Shown here piece by piece: positions 1 to 8,416 of a DNA stretch of 64,000 bases (position 1 is its first letter; every line of letters starts with the position of its first letter). The stretch covers positions 1 through 64,000 of the forward strand of contig URVV01000002.1 in assembly GCA_900551455.1 (NCBI GenBank). Reading direction: 5' to 3'. This DNA is from an uncultured Mycoplasmatota bacterium. Lineage in GTDB: Bacteria; Bacillota_I; Bacilli_A; RF39; UBA660. Below the pieces are notes generated by a model. It was given only the letters and a program-made list of their open reading frames with translations, was not told the origin of the DNA and searched no databases. The translations under genes were made by a program, and so were the position numbers.

Positions 1-1584
1 AAAGTATCTGGTGGATTACACGGTGTAGGTGCTTCAGTTGTTAATGCTTTATCTAGTTGGATGGAAGTAACTATTAGAAGAGACAAGGGGGAGTATTATA
101 TTAAGTTTGCTGATGGAGGACACGTTGCAGTTCCTTTAAAGCAGATAGGTAGTAGTACAAGAACCGGAACAACAGTTAGATTTATGCCAGATAAAAGCAT
201 TTTTGAGACGACGACTTTTAATTATTCGACAATATGTGAAAGAATGCAGGAATGTGCTTTTTTGATTAATGGACTTACTATCGAGATTGTTGATGAATTT
301 GAGAATAGATCTGAAAAATATTGTTATGAGAATGGTCTTAGGGCTTTTTGTGAGTATTTGAATGAGGGAAAAGAAGTTCTTCATAAGGTTCTTTGCTTTG
401 ATGCTTCCAAGGATAGAATAAATGTTTCTATTGGAATGCAATGGACAGATAGTTATAGTGAAAATATAATTTCTTTTGTTAATAATGTTAAAACTCCCGA
501 TGGTGGTAGTCACGAAGTGGGATTTAAGACAGCACTTACTAAGGTACTTAATGATTATGCAAGAGATAAGGGCTTTATAAAAGGAAAAGATAAAACGTTT
601 GAAGGGACAGATGTTAGAGAAGGACTTACAGCAATTATTTCAGTACAGATACCGGAATCTTTGTTACAGTTTGAAGGACAGACGAAATCAAAGTTGGGAA
701 CTCCAGTGGCTAGGACAATAGTAGAGGCTATTGTTACTGAGAAATTAAAGTTTTTCTTGGAAGAGAATAATCCAATTGCTACAAAAATAGTTAGCAAGGC
801 TTTGAAAGGAAAAGAAGCTAGAGAGGCTGCTCGTAAGGCGAGAGAAGAGACTCGTAAAGGGAAGGATAATAAGAAAATAGAGCGTATTCTTAGTGGAAAG
901 TTAACACCAGCAACAAGTAAGGAAAGAGAGAAATGTGAACTTTTTATCGTTGAGGGTGATAGTGCTGGTGGATCTGCAAAACAAGGAAGAGATAGGAAGA
1001 CTCAAGCGATATTACCTCTTCGTGGTAAGGTTATTAATACTGAAAAAGCAAAGCTAGATGATATATTTAAAAATGAAGAAATTAATACTTTAATTCATAC
1101 TATTGGAGCAGGTATTGGAAATGATTTTGATATTAATGAATGTAACTATGGGAAGGTAATTATAATGACCGATGCTGATGATGATGGGGCACATATTCAA
1201 TGCTTGTTATTAACATTTTTTTATAGGTATATGAGGCCATTAATAGAAAATGGTAGATTATTTATAGCTATGCCACCACTTTATAAGTTTAGTATTGGTG
1301 GTAAGGATAGTTATTTATGGAGTAATGAAGAACTTAGAAAGGCAACGGCAGGAAAAAGCAATTATAAGATTCAAAGATATAAAGGACTTGGGGAGATGAA
1401 TGCTGATCAGTTGTGCGATACGACAATGGATCCTAAGTATCGTAATTTAGTTAAAGTAAATATAATAGATGGAGCTTTGGCGGAGAAGAGAGTTTCTATT
1501 TTAATGGGAGATGCAGTAGAACCTAGAAAGAATTGGATTAATGAAAATGTTGAATTTTCTTTAGAAGATTCTTATAAAATATAA
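1..1584 (+). CDS. parE: DNA topoisomerase IV subunit B (5' truncated by window)
   Basis: ATPase subunit of the type II topoisomerase that decatenates daughter chromosomes. The reading frame is open from base 1, so the N-terminus lies outside the window. Visible parts are the GHKL ATP-lid motif GGLHGVGASVVNALS (first 20 codons), the transducer motif FEGQTKSKLG, the TOPRIM motif EGDSAGGSAKQGRDR and the metal site MTDADDDGAH near base 1170. ParE is preferred over GyrB because of RGKVINTEKAKLDDIFKNEE, the glutamine in GAHIQ and the C-terminal VEPRKNWINENV; GyrB normally has GKILNVEKAR and AHIR. No parC or gyrA follows; the next unit is the T-box/ileS operon. Confidence 0.93.
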   Translation, partial: KVSGGLHGVGASVVNALSSWMEVTIRRDKGEYYIKFADGGHVAVPLKQIGSSTRTGTTVRFMPDKSIFETTTFNYSTICERMQECAFLINGLTIEIVDEFENRSEKYCYENGLRAFCEYLNEGKEVLHKVLCFDASKDRINVSIGMQWTDSYSENIISFVNNVKTPDGGSHEVGFKTALTKVLNDYARDKGFIKGKDKTFEGTDVREGLTAIISVQIPESLLQFEGQTKSKLGTPVARTIVEAIVTEKLKFFLEENNPIATKIVSKALKGKEAREAARKAREETRKGKDNKKIERILSGKLTPATSKEREKCELFIVEGDSAGGSAKQGRDRKTQAILPLRGKVINTEKAKLDDIFKNEEINTLIHTIGAGIGNDFDINECNYGKVIIMTDADDDGAHIQCLLLTFFYRYMRPLIENGRLFIAMPPLYKFSIGGKDSYLWSNEELRKATAGKSNYKIQRYKGLGEMNADQLCDTTMDPKYRNLVKVNIIDGALAEKRVSILMGDAVEPRKNWINENVEFSLEDSYKI

Positions 1585-1602
1585 TATATTGATTATAAAT
1601 AA

Positions 1603-1631
1603 TTGACAAAGTAATAAGTTTTTTATATAAT
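1603..1631 (+). promoter_or_regulatory. Promoter of the T-box/CYTH/ileS operon
   Basis: Consensus sigma-A promoter just after parE: TTGACA at 1603-1608, a 17-bp spacer and TATAAT at 1626-1631. Transcription should start near 1638, at the beginning of the T-box leader. Confidence 0.85.
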
Positions 1632-1639
1632 TAAAGGGA

Positions 1640-1878
1640 TATTTAAAACAAATGAAGAAGACGAGGTTATAAATAGATAATAGAGAGTAACTGATGGTGG
1701 AATAGTTATATTGATTTTATGATCTGAATCACTTTGGATGTATCTTTTTGATATTAGGAAAGATCGGTAAGAACCGTTATATTAATTAAGTGCACTGAAA
1801 TTTTATGTTTTGGTGAATTAAGGTGGTACCGCGGTTATTTCGTCCTTATTAATATTTATTATTAATAAGGATTTTTTT
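1640..1878 (+). promoter_or_regulatory. T-box leader, probably isoleucine-specific
   Basis: The T-box sequence AAGGTGGTACCGCG starts at about 1820 and can pair in an antiterminator with the following CGTCCTT. The competing terminator is a perfect 10-bp stem, CCTTATTAAT (1844-1853) with ATTAATAAGG (1861-1870), followed by seven T. Upstream is a Stem I-like region; in CTGAATCACTTTGG the codon ATC (1728-1730) followed by a purine is the likely specifier, which agrees with ileS downstream. Uncharged tRNA-Ile would relieve termination. The specifier assignment is by eye and less certain than the T-box itself. Confidence 0.9.
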
Positions 1879-1891
1879 ATGGTGATGATAT

Positions 1892-2446
1892 ATGAAATGT
1901 GAATTTGAGGTTAGATTGCTAGATGTAAACTTGTTAGGTTTTATTAATAAAATGGAAGAGAATAAAGCAGAGTTTGTAGGTAGTTGGTTACAAAGAAGAT
2001 ATATTTATGACTTTAATCCGGTTGATGAGAATAAATGGATTAGGCTTAGAACAAACGGTATTAAAAATACACTTACAATTAAAGAGTTTAATCATTCGGG
2101 AATAGACGGAGTTTTTGAATTAGAGACGGAGGTTGGTGATTTTGAAACTACTGATATGATACTTTCTAAACTGGGATATTTTAAGAGAAGTATTCAGGAA
2201 AATCAAAGAATTAGATATATGCTAGATGGAGTAGAAATTGATATTGATACGTGGCCTGGACTTAATACTTTTGTAGAATTTGAGGGAAAGAATGAGAAAA
2301 GTATTAAGATGGTGCTTAAAAAACTTCAGATAGATTATAGCTTAGTTACAACGGAGAATGTTTTTGATATATATTTAAAGAATGGTTATAGTAAGGAAGA
2401 TATGAATAATTTAAAATTTAAGGAGAGTGAAAATGATGAAATTTAA
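1892..2446 (+). CDS. CYTH domain protein (class IV adenylate cyclase / triphosphatase type)
   Basis: 184-residue protein of the CYTH superfamily, whose members hydrolyse or cyclise triphosphates in a beta-tunnel. The N-terminal signature is present as EFEVR (residues 4-8; usual form ExExK, here ending in Arg), followed by WIRLRTNG, a TIKEF strand, ELETEV and a late FVEFEG strand, all typical of the acid- and base-lined tunnel. The GGTGAT ribosome-binding site at 1881-1886 supports ATG 1892. It is the first gene after the T-box and overlaps ileS, so it should share isoleucine control. The substrate cannot be told from sequence: ThTPase, tripolyphosphatase and CyaB-like activities occur in the family. 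Confidence 0.8.
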   Translation: MKCEFEVRLLDVNLLGFINKMEENKAEFVGSWLQRRYIYDFNPVDENKWIRLRTNGIKNTLTIKEFNHSGIDGVFELETEVGDFETTDMILSKLGYFKRSIQENQRIRYMLDGVEIDIDTWPGLNTFVEFEGKNEKSIKMVLKKLQIDYSLVTTENVFDIYLKNGYSKEDMNNLKFKESENDEI

Positions 2447-5400
2447 GGAACTTGATAAAAGAGCGGTAGATGAGGTTGAAAAGAGTATTTGTGATAGTTG
2501 GGGAGGTATTGATGAGATTACTAAGAAACAAATAGAAAATAGAAATGATTGTGAGAATTTTGTTTTTTATGATGGACCAGCGACAGCAAATGGAATGCCT
2601 GGTGTACATCATATTTTAGCAAAATTGTTAAAAGATACTTTTTGTAAATATAAGGTAATGAAAGGATATAGGGTACTTAGAAAAATAGGTTGGGATACTC
2701 ACGGGTTACCAGTAGAGGTACAGGTAGAAAAAGAGCTTGGTTTTAGTGGAAAAAATGATATTGAAAAGTATGGTATTAAGGAATTTAATGAGAAATGTCG
2801 TGAGAGTGTATGGAAGAATGAGAAGGCTTTTAAAGATTTCACTTCCCAACTTGGGCAGTTTATTGATACGAAAAATCCTTATATTACGTATGATAATAAT
2901 TATATTGAGACAGAATGGTGGATACTTAAGAAATTTTTTGATGAGGGGTTAATTTATGATGGATTAAAGATACTACCATATTGTCCTAGATGCGGAACTG
3001 GACTTGCTAGTCACGAGGTAGCTCAAGGTTATAAGGAAATATCAGTTAATACAGTTACTGTTCCATTTAAGTTAAAAGAAATGGATAATACTTATTTATT
3101 AGTATGGACGACGACACCTTGGACTTTAATAGCTAATGTTGCTGCTTGTGTTAATCCAAATGAGGTATATGTTAAATGTCATTCGAAGGGATATAATTTT
3201 ATTGTGGCTAAAAAACTTTCAAAGAAAGTTTTGGGAGATGATTTTGAAATAGTAGAAGAGTATCTTGGAAAAGATCTTGAATATATGGAATATGAACAAT
3301 TATTACCAATACTGAAGGTTAATAAGAAAGGCTTTTATATTACGTGTGCTGATTATGTTACAATGGAAGATGGAACGGGAATTGTTCATATTGCTCCGGC
3401 TTTTGGGCAGGATGACTATGAGGTAGGAATTAAGTATGATTTGCCAATTCTTAATCCGGTAGATGAATCTGGATGCTATACTGAAGGGCCTTGGAAAGGT
3501 CGTTTGGTAGTGGATCCTGAACTAGAGATTGAAATAATTAAATATTTGGCTGCTAGTGATAAGTTATTTAAGAAGCAGAAGATGGAACATAATTATCCAC
3601 ATTGTTGGAGATGTAATACTCCGTTGGTATATTATTCTAAACCTAGTTTATATATTAAAGTTACAGCATTAAAGGATAAGATTATTGCTGCGAATAAAAA
3701 AGTTAATTGGTATCCAGAATTTGTTGGAGAAAAAAGATTTGGTAATTGGCTTGAGAATTTAAATGATTGGGCAATATCTAGGAATAGATATTGGGGGGCA
3801 CCTATTCCGTTATGGCGATGTGAGTGTGGATATGATTTGATGATTGGTTCTAGAAAAGAATTATGTGAGAAGGCTATTGAGAAAATTGATGAAAATATTG
3901 AACTTCACCGTCCTTATGTGGATGATGTACATATTAATTGTCCTAAATGTGGAGGAGTAATGAGTAGGGTGAAGGATGTAATTGATTGCTGGTTTGATTC
4001 AGGATCAATGCCTTTTGCACAATATCATTATCCGTTTGAAAATAAAGAATTATGGAAGAGTCAATTTCCTGCTGACTTTATTAGTGAGGGAATAGATCAA
4101 ACTAGAGGGTGGTTTTATTCTTTAATAGTTATATCGACTTTCTTAGAGGGGTGTGCTCCATATAAGAATGTACTGGTTAATGATTTAATATTGGATAAGT
4201 ATGGACAAAAGATGCATAAAAGTAAAGGTAATGCGGTAGAACCATTTGGTATTTTAAAAAAATATGGGGCAGATGCGACAAGATTTTATATGTTATATGC
4301 TTCTCCAGTATGGACTCCTTTAAAGTTCGATGAAGATGGAATTAAAGAAATACAGTCAAAGACTTTTAGTACACTTAAGAATACTTATACGTTTTTTCAA
4401 ATGTATGCTAATGCAGATAATTTAGATCCTAGAGAATTTAAGGTTTCTTATGATGCATTGGAAGAGATAGATAAGTGGTTATTATCTAAATATAATAAAT
4501 TAGTTAGTTATGTTACTGATTCAATGGAAGAATATGATTTAAATAAGGTTACTAGAGCAATTAATAGTTTTTTAAATGAAGATTTGTCTAATTGGTATAT
4601 TAGAAGAAATAGAAGAAGATTCTGGGAGAGTGAACTAACAGTTAGTAAAAAGGCAGTATATCAAACTACTTATGAAGTGCTTATTGGTATATGTAAATTG
4701 TTAGCACCAATTAGTCCATTTATTACAGAGGAGATATATCGTGATCTAACAGGAATGGAAAGTGTTCATTTGGCGATGTATCCGGTAGCTAATAAGGAAA
4801 TGTATCAGGATGAGATAGAGAAGAAAATGGATTTAGTAAGAGATTTGATTAGTCTTGGTAGAAATGCTAGAGAGGAAGCAAAAATAAAGGTAAGACAGCC
4901 TATTAGTGAGGTAATACTTGACGGAAAGAATGAGAGTATTATTAAAGAAATGACGCCACTTATTATGGAAGAGCTTAATGTAAAAACAGTTACTTTCTGT
5001 AATAAGTTAACGGATTATATTAACTTTATTGTTAAACCTAATTTTAAGGAAGTTGGAAAAATTTTGGGTTCAAGAATTAAGGTATTTCAAGAGGAACTTT
5101 CTAAATTAAGTAATGAAGAGGTAATGGAGTTAAAGAATGGAAATGAGATATTAATTAAGCTTGAAGGGGAAGAATTTAGTGTAAGTCCTTCGATGGTTGA
5201 TATTAGAGTAACTGCAAAAGAAGGATTTGATGCTTCTTATTTAGAGGGAGAATTTGTAATTCTTAATACAGTATTAACTGATGATTTAATTAATGAAGGT
5301 TTGGCTAGAGAGACGGTTTCTAAGATTCAACAAATTAGAAAAAATAATAATTTTGAAATTACTGATAGAGTGGTAGTATACTATAACGGTGATTTAGAAT

Positions 5401-5537
5401 ATAAAGATAGAATTAGTAATTATATTGATTTTATTAAAGATGAGACTTTAGCTGTTAGTTTTGTATGGGATGAAGATGTGGATAATGAATACGATATTAA
5501 TGAATACAAGGTTAATATTAAGGTTTTAAAGGCATAG
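2433..5537 (+). CDS. ileS: Isoleucyl-tRNA synthetase, type 2 with GXHH signature
   Basis: Charges tRNA-Ile with isoleucine. It has about 1034 residues and resembles the eukaryote-like IleRS2 class. A GTG at 2427 is in frame, but AGGAG at 2421-2425 is correctly spaced for ATG 2433, which is chosen. The class I HIGH tetrad reads G-V-H-H (residues 57-60, bases 2601-2612), with first and third positions exchanged; the KMSKS loop reads KMHKS (bases 4209-4223). The editing domain carries VWTTTPWT and a late CP1 motif ending HIAPAFGQDD. Zinc-binding-like pairs CPRC, CWRC and CPKC are seen. It overlaps the upstream CYTH gene by 14 nt. Confidence 0.97.
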   Translation: MMKFKELDKRAVDEVEKSICDSWGGIDEITKKQIENRNDCENFVFYDGPATANGMPGVHHILAKLLKDTFCKYKVMKGYRVLRKIGWDTHGLPVEVQVEKELGFSGKNDIEKYGIKEFNEKCRESVWKNEKAFKDFTSQLGQFIDTKNPYITYDNNYIETEWWILKKFFDEGLIYDGLKILPYCPRCGTGLASHEVAQGYKEISVNTVTVPFKLKEMDNTYLLVWTTTPWTLIANVAACVNPNEVYVKCHSKGYNFIVAKKLSKKVLGDDFEIVEEYLGKDLEYMEYEQLLPILKVNKKGFYITCADYVTMEDGTGIVHIAPAFGQDDYEVGIKYDLPILNPVDESGCYTEGPWKGRLVVDPELEIEIIKYLAASDKLFKKQKMEHNYPHCWRCNTPLVYYSKPSLYIKVTALKDKIIAANKKVNWYPEFVGEKRFGNWLENLNDWAISRNRYWGAPIPLWRCECGYDLMIGSRKELCEKAIEKIDENIELHRPYVDDVHINCPKCGGVMSRVKDVIDCWFDSGSMPFAQYHYPFENKELWKSQFPADFISEGIDQTRGWFYSLIVISTFLEGCAPYKNVLVNDLILDKYGQKMHKSKGNAVEPFGILKKYGADATRFYMLYASPVWTPLKFDEDGIKEIQSKTFSTLKNTYTFFQMYANADNLDPREFKVSYDALEEIDKWLLSKYNKLVSYVTDSMEEYDLNKVTRAINSFLNEDLSNWYIRRNRRRFWESELTVSKKAVYQTTYEVLIGICKLLAPISPFITEEIYRDLTGMESVHLAMYPVANKEMYQDEIEKKMDLVRDLISLGRNAREEAKIKVRQPISEVILDGKNESIIKEMTPLIMEELNVKTVTFCNKLTDYINFIVKPNFKEVGKILGSRIKVFQEELSKLSNEEVMELKNGNEILIKLEGEEFSVSPSMVDIRVTAKEGFDASYLEGEFVILNTVLTDDLINEGLARETVSKIQQIRKNNNFEITDRVVVYYNGDLEYKDRISNYIDFIKDETLAVSFVWDEDVDNEYDINEYKVNIKVLKA

Positions 5538-5828
5538 GTATTAATAGTAAAAATAAAGGCGAACGCTTTATTGCAAGTAAAAGCAAAAAAGTGTTCTTTT
5601 TTTGATTTTACATAGTTTACATTTTTTAATAATATAAAAAAATGGGATAAAAGTTAGACAAATATTTGTAGTGCCGATAGTTATTTTAGCCTTTAATTAT
5701 ATGGAATAATTTGTTAAAGATACAAAAAAGTGTTTATTATTTTTTTGAATAAAAATATAGTTTTTACTTAAAAGTCAAAAATGAAAAAAGATTAAAAAGG
5801 AAAAAAATAAAAAACGAACAAAAAAGTA
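5538..5828. other. AT-rich intergenic region
   Basis: About 290 bases between ileS and the nrdD promoter. The only structure I see is a short imperfect inverted repeat at 5552-5572 (AATAAA-GCG against CGC-TTTATT), a possible weak terminator for ileS although no T-run follows directly. No ORF with a ribosome-binding site and no convincing NrdR box pair was found. Confidence 0.4.
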
Positions 5829-5857
5829 TTGACACGGTAAATAAAAGCTTATATAAT
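5829..5857 (+). promoter_or_regulatory. Promoter of the nrdD operon
   Basis: TTGACA at 5829-5834, 17-bp spacer, TATAAT at 5852-5857. The predicted start leaves a leader of about 50 nt before the nrdD ATG. Confidence 0.85.
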
Positions 5858-5913
5858 GGAGTTAATCATAGAAAGAGAAATGATAGAAAATTAATTTGAA
5901 GGAGTAGAAAAAA

Positions 5914-8214
5914 ATGATTAATACTGAAGAACTTGTAGCAACGCTTAAGGTTGTAAAAAGAAATGGAAAGAAAGTAGATTTTGATGGTGCTAAAATAGCA
6001 TTAGCAATTAAGAAAGGCTTTGATAGTATAATTCGTGATGATGAGTTAGTTTATACTTCAAAGGATGTTCAAAAGGTATATCAAGATGTAATTAAGAAAA
6101 TTACTAAAGAATATAAGAATGAAGAGAAAATTAAGATTGAAGAGATACAAGATTTAATAGAAGAGTCTTTGAAGAAATGTGGGTATGATGATGTTTATAG
6201 ATCTTTTTCAGAGTATCGTGAGAGAAGAAGTCAATCTAGAATGTTATTTGCTGATGAGAAAAAGATTCATAAATTTTTAAAATCTCTTGAGGGGCTTGGG
6301 CTTAAGAGTGCAGCTGAGGAAGATGCGAAAAGAGAGAATGCTAATATTGATGGAAATAGTGCAATGGGAACGATGCTTCAATATGGATCAACAGTATCAA
6401 AAGAATTTGCCAAAGCATATTTAATGAAAAAGAAATTTGCGGATGCGCATGATAATGGGGATATTCATATACACGATATGGACTTTATGGCAATGGGAAC
6501 TACTACTTGTACACAAATTGATTTAAGTAAATTATTTAAGAATGGTTTTTCTACAGGACACGGATATTTAAGAGAACCACAAGATATTATGAGTTATTCA
6601 GCATTAGCAGCAATAGCTATTCAATCTAATCAAAATGATCAACATGGGGGACAGAGTATTCCAGCGTTTGATTATTATATGGCTCCAGGAGTACTTAAAA
6701 CTTTTAAGAAACAATATAAAATGGCAATTAGTGAGTTATTAGATTTTACGGGGTTTGATACTTTTATTAATATTAATAAGGTAAATGATAAGATAGATAA
6801 ACTTGAGAGTATTGAGTTTGATTTAAGTTATATGGATGATTGTGCTAAGGATAGTGATGAGGTTAAGCATATTTTTGCTAAGGCATATGAGATAGCATAC
6901 GATAAGACTGATAAGAGAACTTATCAAGCGATGGAAGCATTTGTACATAATCTTAATACGATGCATTCAAGGGCTGGAGCACAGGTACCATTTTCTTCAA
7001 TAAATTTTGGTACTGATACTTCTCCAGAAGGTAGAATGGTTATGAAGAATTATTTACATAGTGTGGATGCAGGTCTTGGAAAGAATGAAACACCAATATT
7101 TCCAATATCTATATTTAAAGTAAAAGAGGGAGTTAATTATAATAAGGAAGATCCTAATTATGATTTATTTAGACTTTCTTGTGAAGTATCTGCGAAAAGA
7201 TTATTTCCTAATTTTTCATTTATGGATTCACCATTTAATAAACAATATTATAAGGGTGATTATAATACTGAAGTGGCTTATATGGGATGTAGAACTAGAG
7301 TTATAGGAAATGTTGTAGATGAGAATAAAGCTATTACTCCTGGACGTGGTAATTTGTCATTTACTTCAATAAATTTGCCTAGATTAGGTATTAAACACGG
7401 AATTGTTCTTGATAATCAGGGAAAGGCTGATATGAAGGGATTTTTTAAGGAACTTGAAGAAACGATGGATATGGTTAAGGATCAGTTGCTTGAAAGATTT
7501 GAAATACAATGTAATAAACGTTTATATAATTTTCCATTTTTACTTGAACAGGGAGTATGGATTGATTCAGATAAGTTAAAGAATACAGATAGACTTAGAA
7601 AAGTATTAAAACATGGTACTTTGAGTATTGGCTTTATAGGATTAGCTGAGACACTAAAGGCTTTAACTGGTAAACACCACGGGGAAGATCCAGAGGCTCA
7701 AAAATTAGGACTTAAGATTATTAAGTTTATGAGAAACAAATGTGATGAATATTCAAAAGAGTATAATTTAAACTTTACTTGTTTGGCTACTCCGGCAGAG
7801 GGATTATCTGGTAGATTTGTTAATATAGATAGAGCAATATATGGAAAGATTAAGGGTGTTACGGATAGAGAATATTATACTAATTCATTCCATGTTCCGG
7901 TATATTATAATATTTCGATAGTTAATAAGATTAAAATTGAAGGCCCATATCACGAACTTACTAATGCGGGACATATTAGTTATATAGAACTTGATGGGGA
8001 TGTTACAACAAATATTGATGCTTTTGAGAGAGTAGTAAGACTTATGAAGGAAAATAATTTTGGATATGGGGCAATTAATCATCCAGTTGATAGAGATCCG
8101 GTTTGCGGATATGTTGGAGTAATTAAGGATGTATGCCCTGGTTGTGGTAGACATGCTTATGAGGGAGTTTCAGTTGAAAAATTAAAGAGTATGAATAGTT
8201 GTAATTGTAAATAA
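5914..8214 (+). CDS. nrdD: Class III ribonucleotide reductase, catalytic chain lacking the glycyl-radical domain
   Basis: Reduces ribonucleoside triphosphates to deoxy forms without oxygen. The N-terminal ATP-cone (VVKRNGKKVDFDGAKIALAI, residues 13-32) gives allosteric control. The 10-stranded barrel carries NIDGNSAMGTMLQYG, NGDIHIHDMDF and the GCRTRV segment whose Cys459 is the probable thiyl-radical residue. The C-terminal Cys-rich region has VCGYVG, CPGCG and ends SCNCK. The expected RxxGY glycyl-radical segment is absent: the chain stops at TAA 8212-8214, and that segment is encoded by the next ORF. The VCGYVG here precedes the zinc-type CPGCG and is not taken as the radical site. AAGGAG 9 nt before ATG 5914 supports the start. 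Confidence 0.95.
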   Translation: MINTEELVATLKVVKRNGKKVDFDGAKIALAIKKGFDSIIRDDELVYTSKDVQKVYQDVIKKITKEYKNEEKIKIEEIQDLIEESLKKCGYDDVYRSFSEYRERRSQSRMLFADEKKIHKFLKSLEGLGLKSAAEEDAKRENANIDGNSAMGTMLQYGSTVSKEFAKAYLMKKKFADAHDNGDIHIHDMDFMAMGTTTCTQIDLSKLFKNGFSTGHGYLREPQDIMSYSALAAIAIQSNQNDQHGGQSIPAFDYYMAPGVLKTFKKQYKMAISELLDFTGFDTFININKVNDKIDKLESIEFDLSYMDDCAKDSDEVKHIFAKAYEIAYDKTDKRTYQAMEAFVHNLNTMHSRAGAQVPFSSINFGTDTSPEGRMVMKNYLHSVDAGLGKNETPIFPISIFKVKEGVNYNKEDPNYDLFRLSCEVSAKRLFPNFSFMDSPFNKQYYKGDYNTEVAYMGCRTRVIGNVVDENKAITPGRGNLSFTSINLPRLGIKHGIVLDNQGKADMKGFFKELEETMDMVKDQLLERFEIQCNKRLYNFPFLLEQGVWIDSDKLKNTDRLRKVLKHGTLSIGFIGLAETLKALTGKHHGEDPEAQKLGLKIIKFMRNKCDEYSKEYNLNFTCLATPAEGLSGRFVNIDRAIYGKIKGVTDREYYTNSFHVPVYYNISIVNKIKIEGPYHELTNAGHISYIELDGDVTTNIDAFERVVRLMKENNFGYGAINHPVDRDPVCGYVGVIKDVCPGCGRHAYEGVSVEKLKSMNSCNCK

Positions 8215-8230
8215 TTAGGAGGAAAATATA

Positions 8231-8416
8231 ATGAAAGAAGTAGAATTAAGAGAAGAAAAAACTGTAGGGGAAGGTGTTGGCTTCGAGAGGATAAGAAGAA
8301 TTACAGGATATTTGGTTGGAACAGTTGATAGGTTTAATAATGGTAAAAAGGCTGAGGAAAGAGATAGAGTTAAACATTCTACAGAAGGTTTAATGGCAAA
8401 GAAAAATGCAAATTAG
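8231..8416 (+). CDS. Free-standing glycyl-radical domain of the anaerobic ribonucleotide reductase
   Basis: 61-residue protein with the C-terminal glycyl-radical signature of NrdD: FERIRRITGYLVG (residues 18-30, probable radical Gly26), then DRFNNGKKAEERDRVKHS. In most NrdD proteins this follows the zinc domain in the same chain. Here it has its own AGGAGG (8217-8222), 8 nt before ATG 8231, and lies in a different frame from nrdD. Upstream its own frame is closed by TAG at 8216-8218, so one insertion or deletion would not simply rejoin the two. It overlaps nrdG by 11 nt. Inference: it docks on the NrdD chain and is activated by NrdG, much as the YfiD/GrcA spare part serves pyruvate formate-lyase. 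Confidence 0.88.
   Translation: MKEVELREEKTVGEGVGFERIRRITGYLVGTVDRFNNGKKAEERDRVKHSTEGLMAKKNAN

Noticed and set aside
1..1584. GyrB annotation for the first gene
   Set aside because: GKVINTEKAKLDDIFKNEE, GAHIQ and the C-terminal WINENV form match ParE rather than GyrB.
2737..2952. Second-frame plus-strand ORF inside ileS
   Set aside because: Out-of-frame shadow of ileS with no ribosome-binding site.
5538..5913. NrdR boxes before nrdD
   Set aside because: No pair of sites resembling the NrdR consensus was found by eye.
8190..8240. Frameshift as the cause of the NrdD split
   Set aside because: Both frames are stopped between the two ORFs and the second has its own AGGAGG at correct spacing; one indel would not restore a fusion. 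Raw reads were not available to exclude a compound error.
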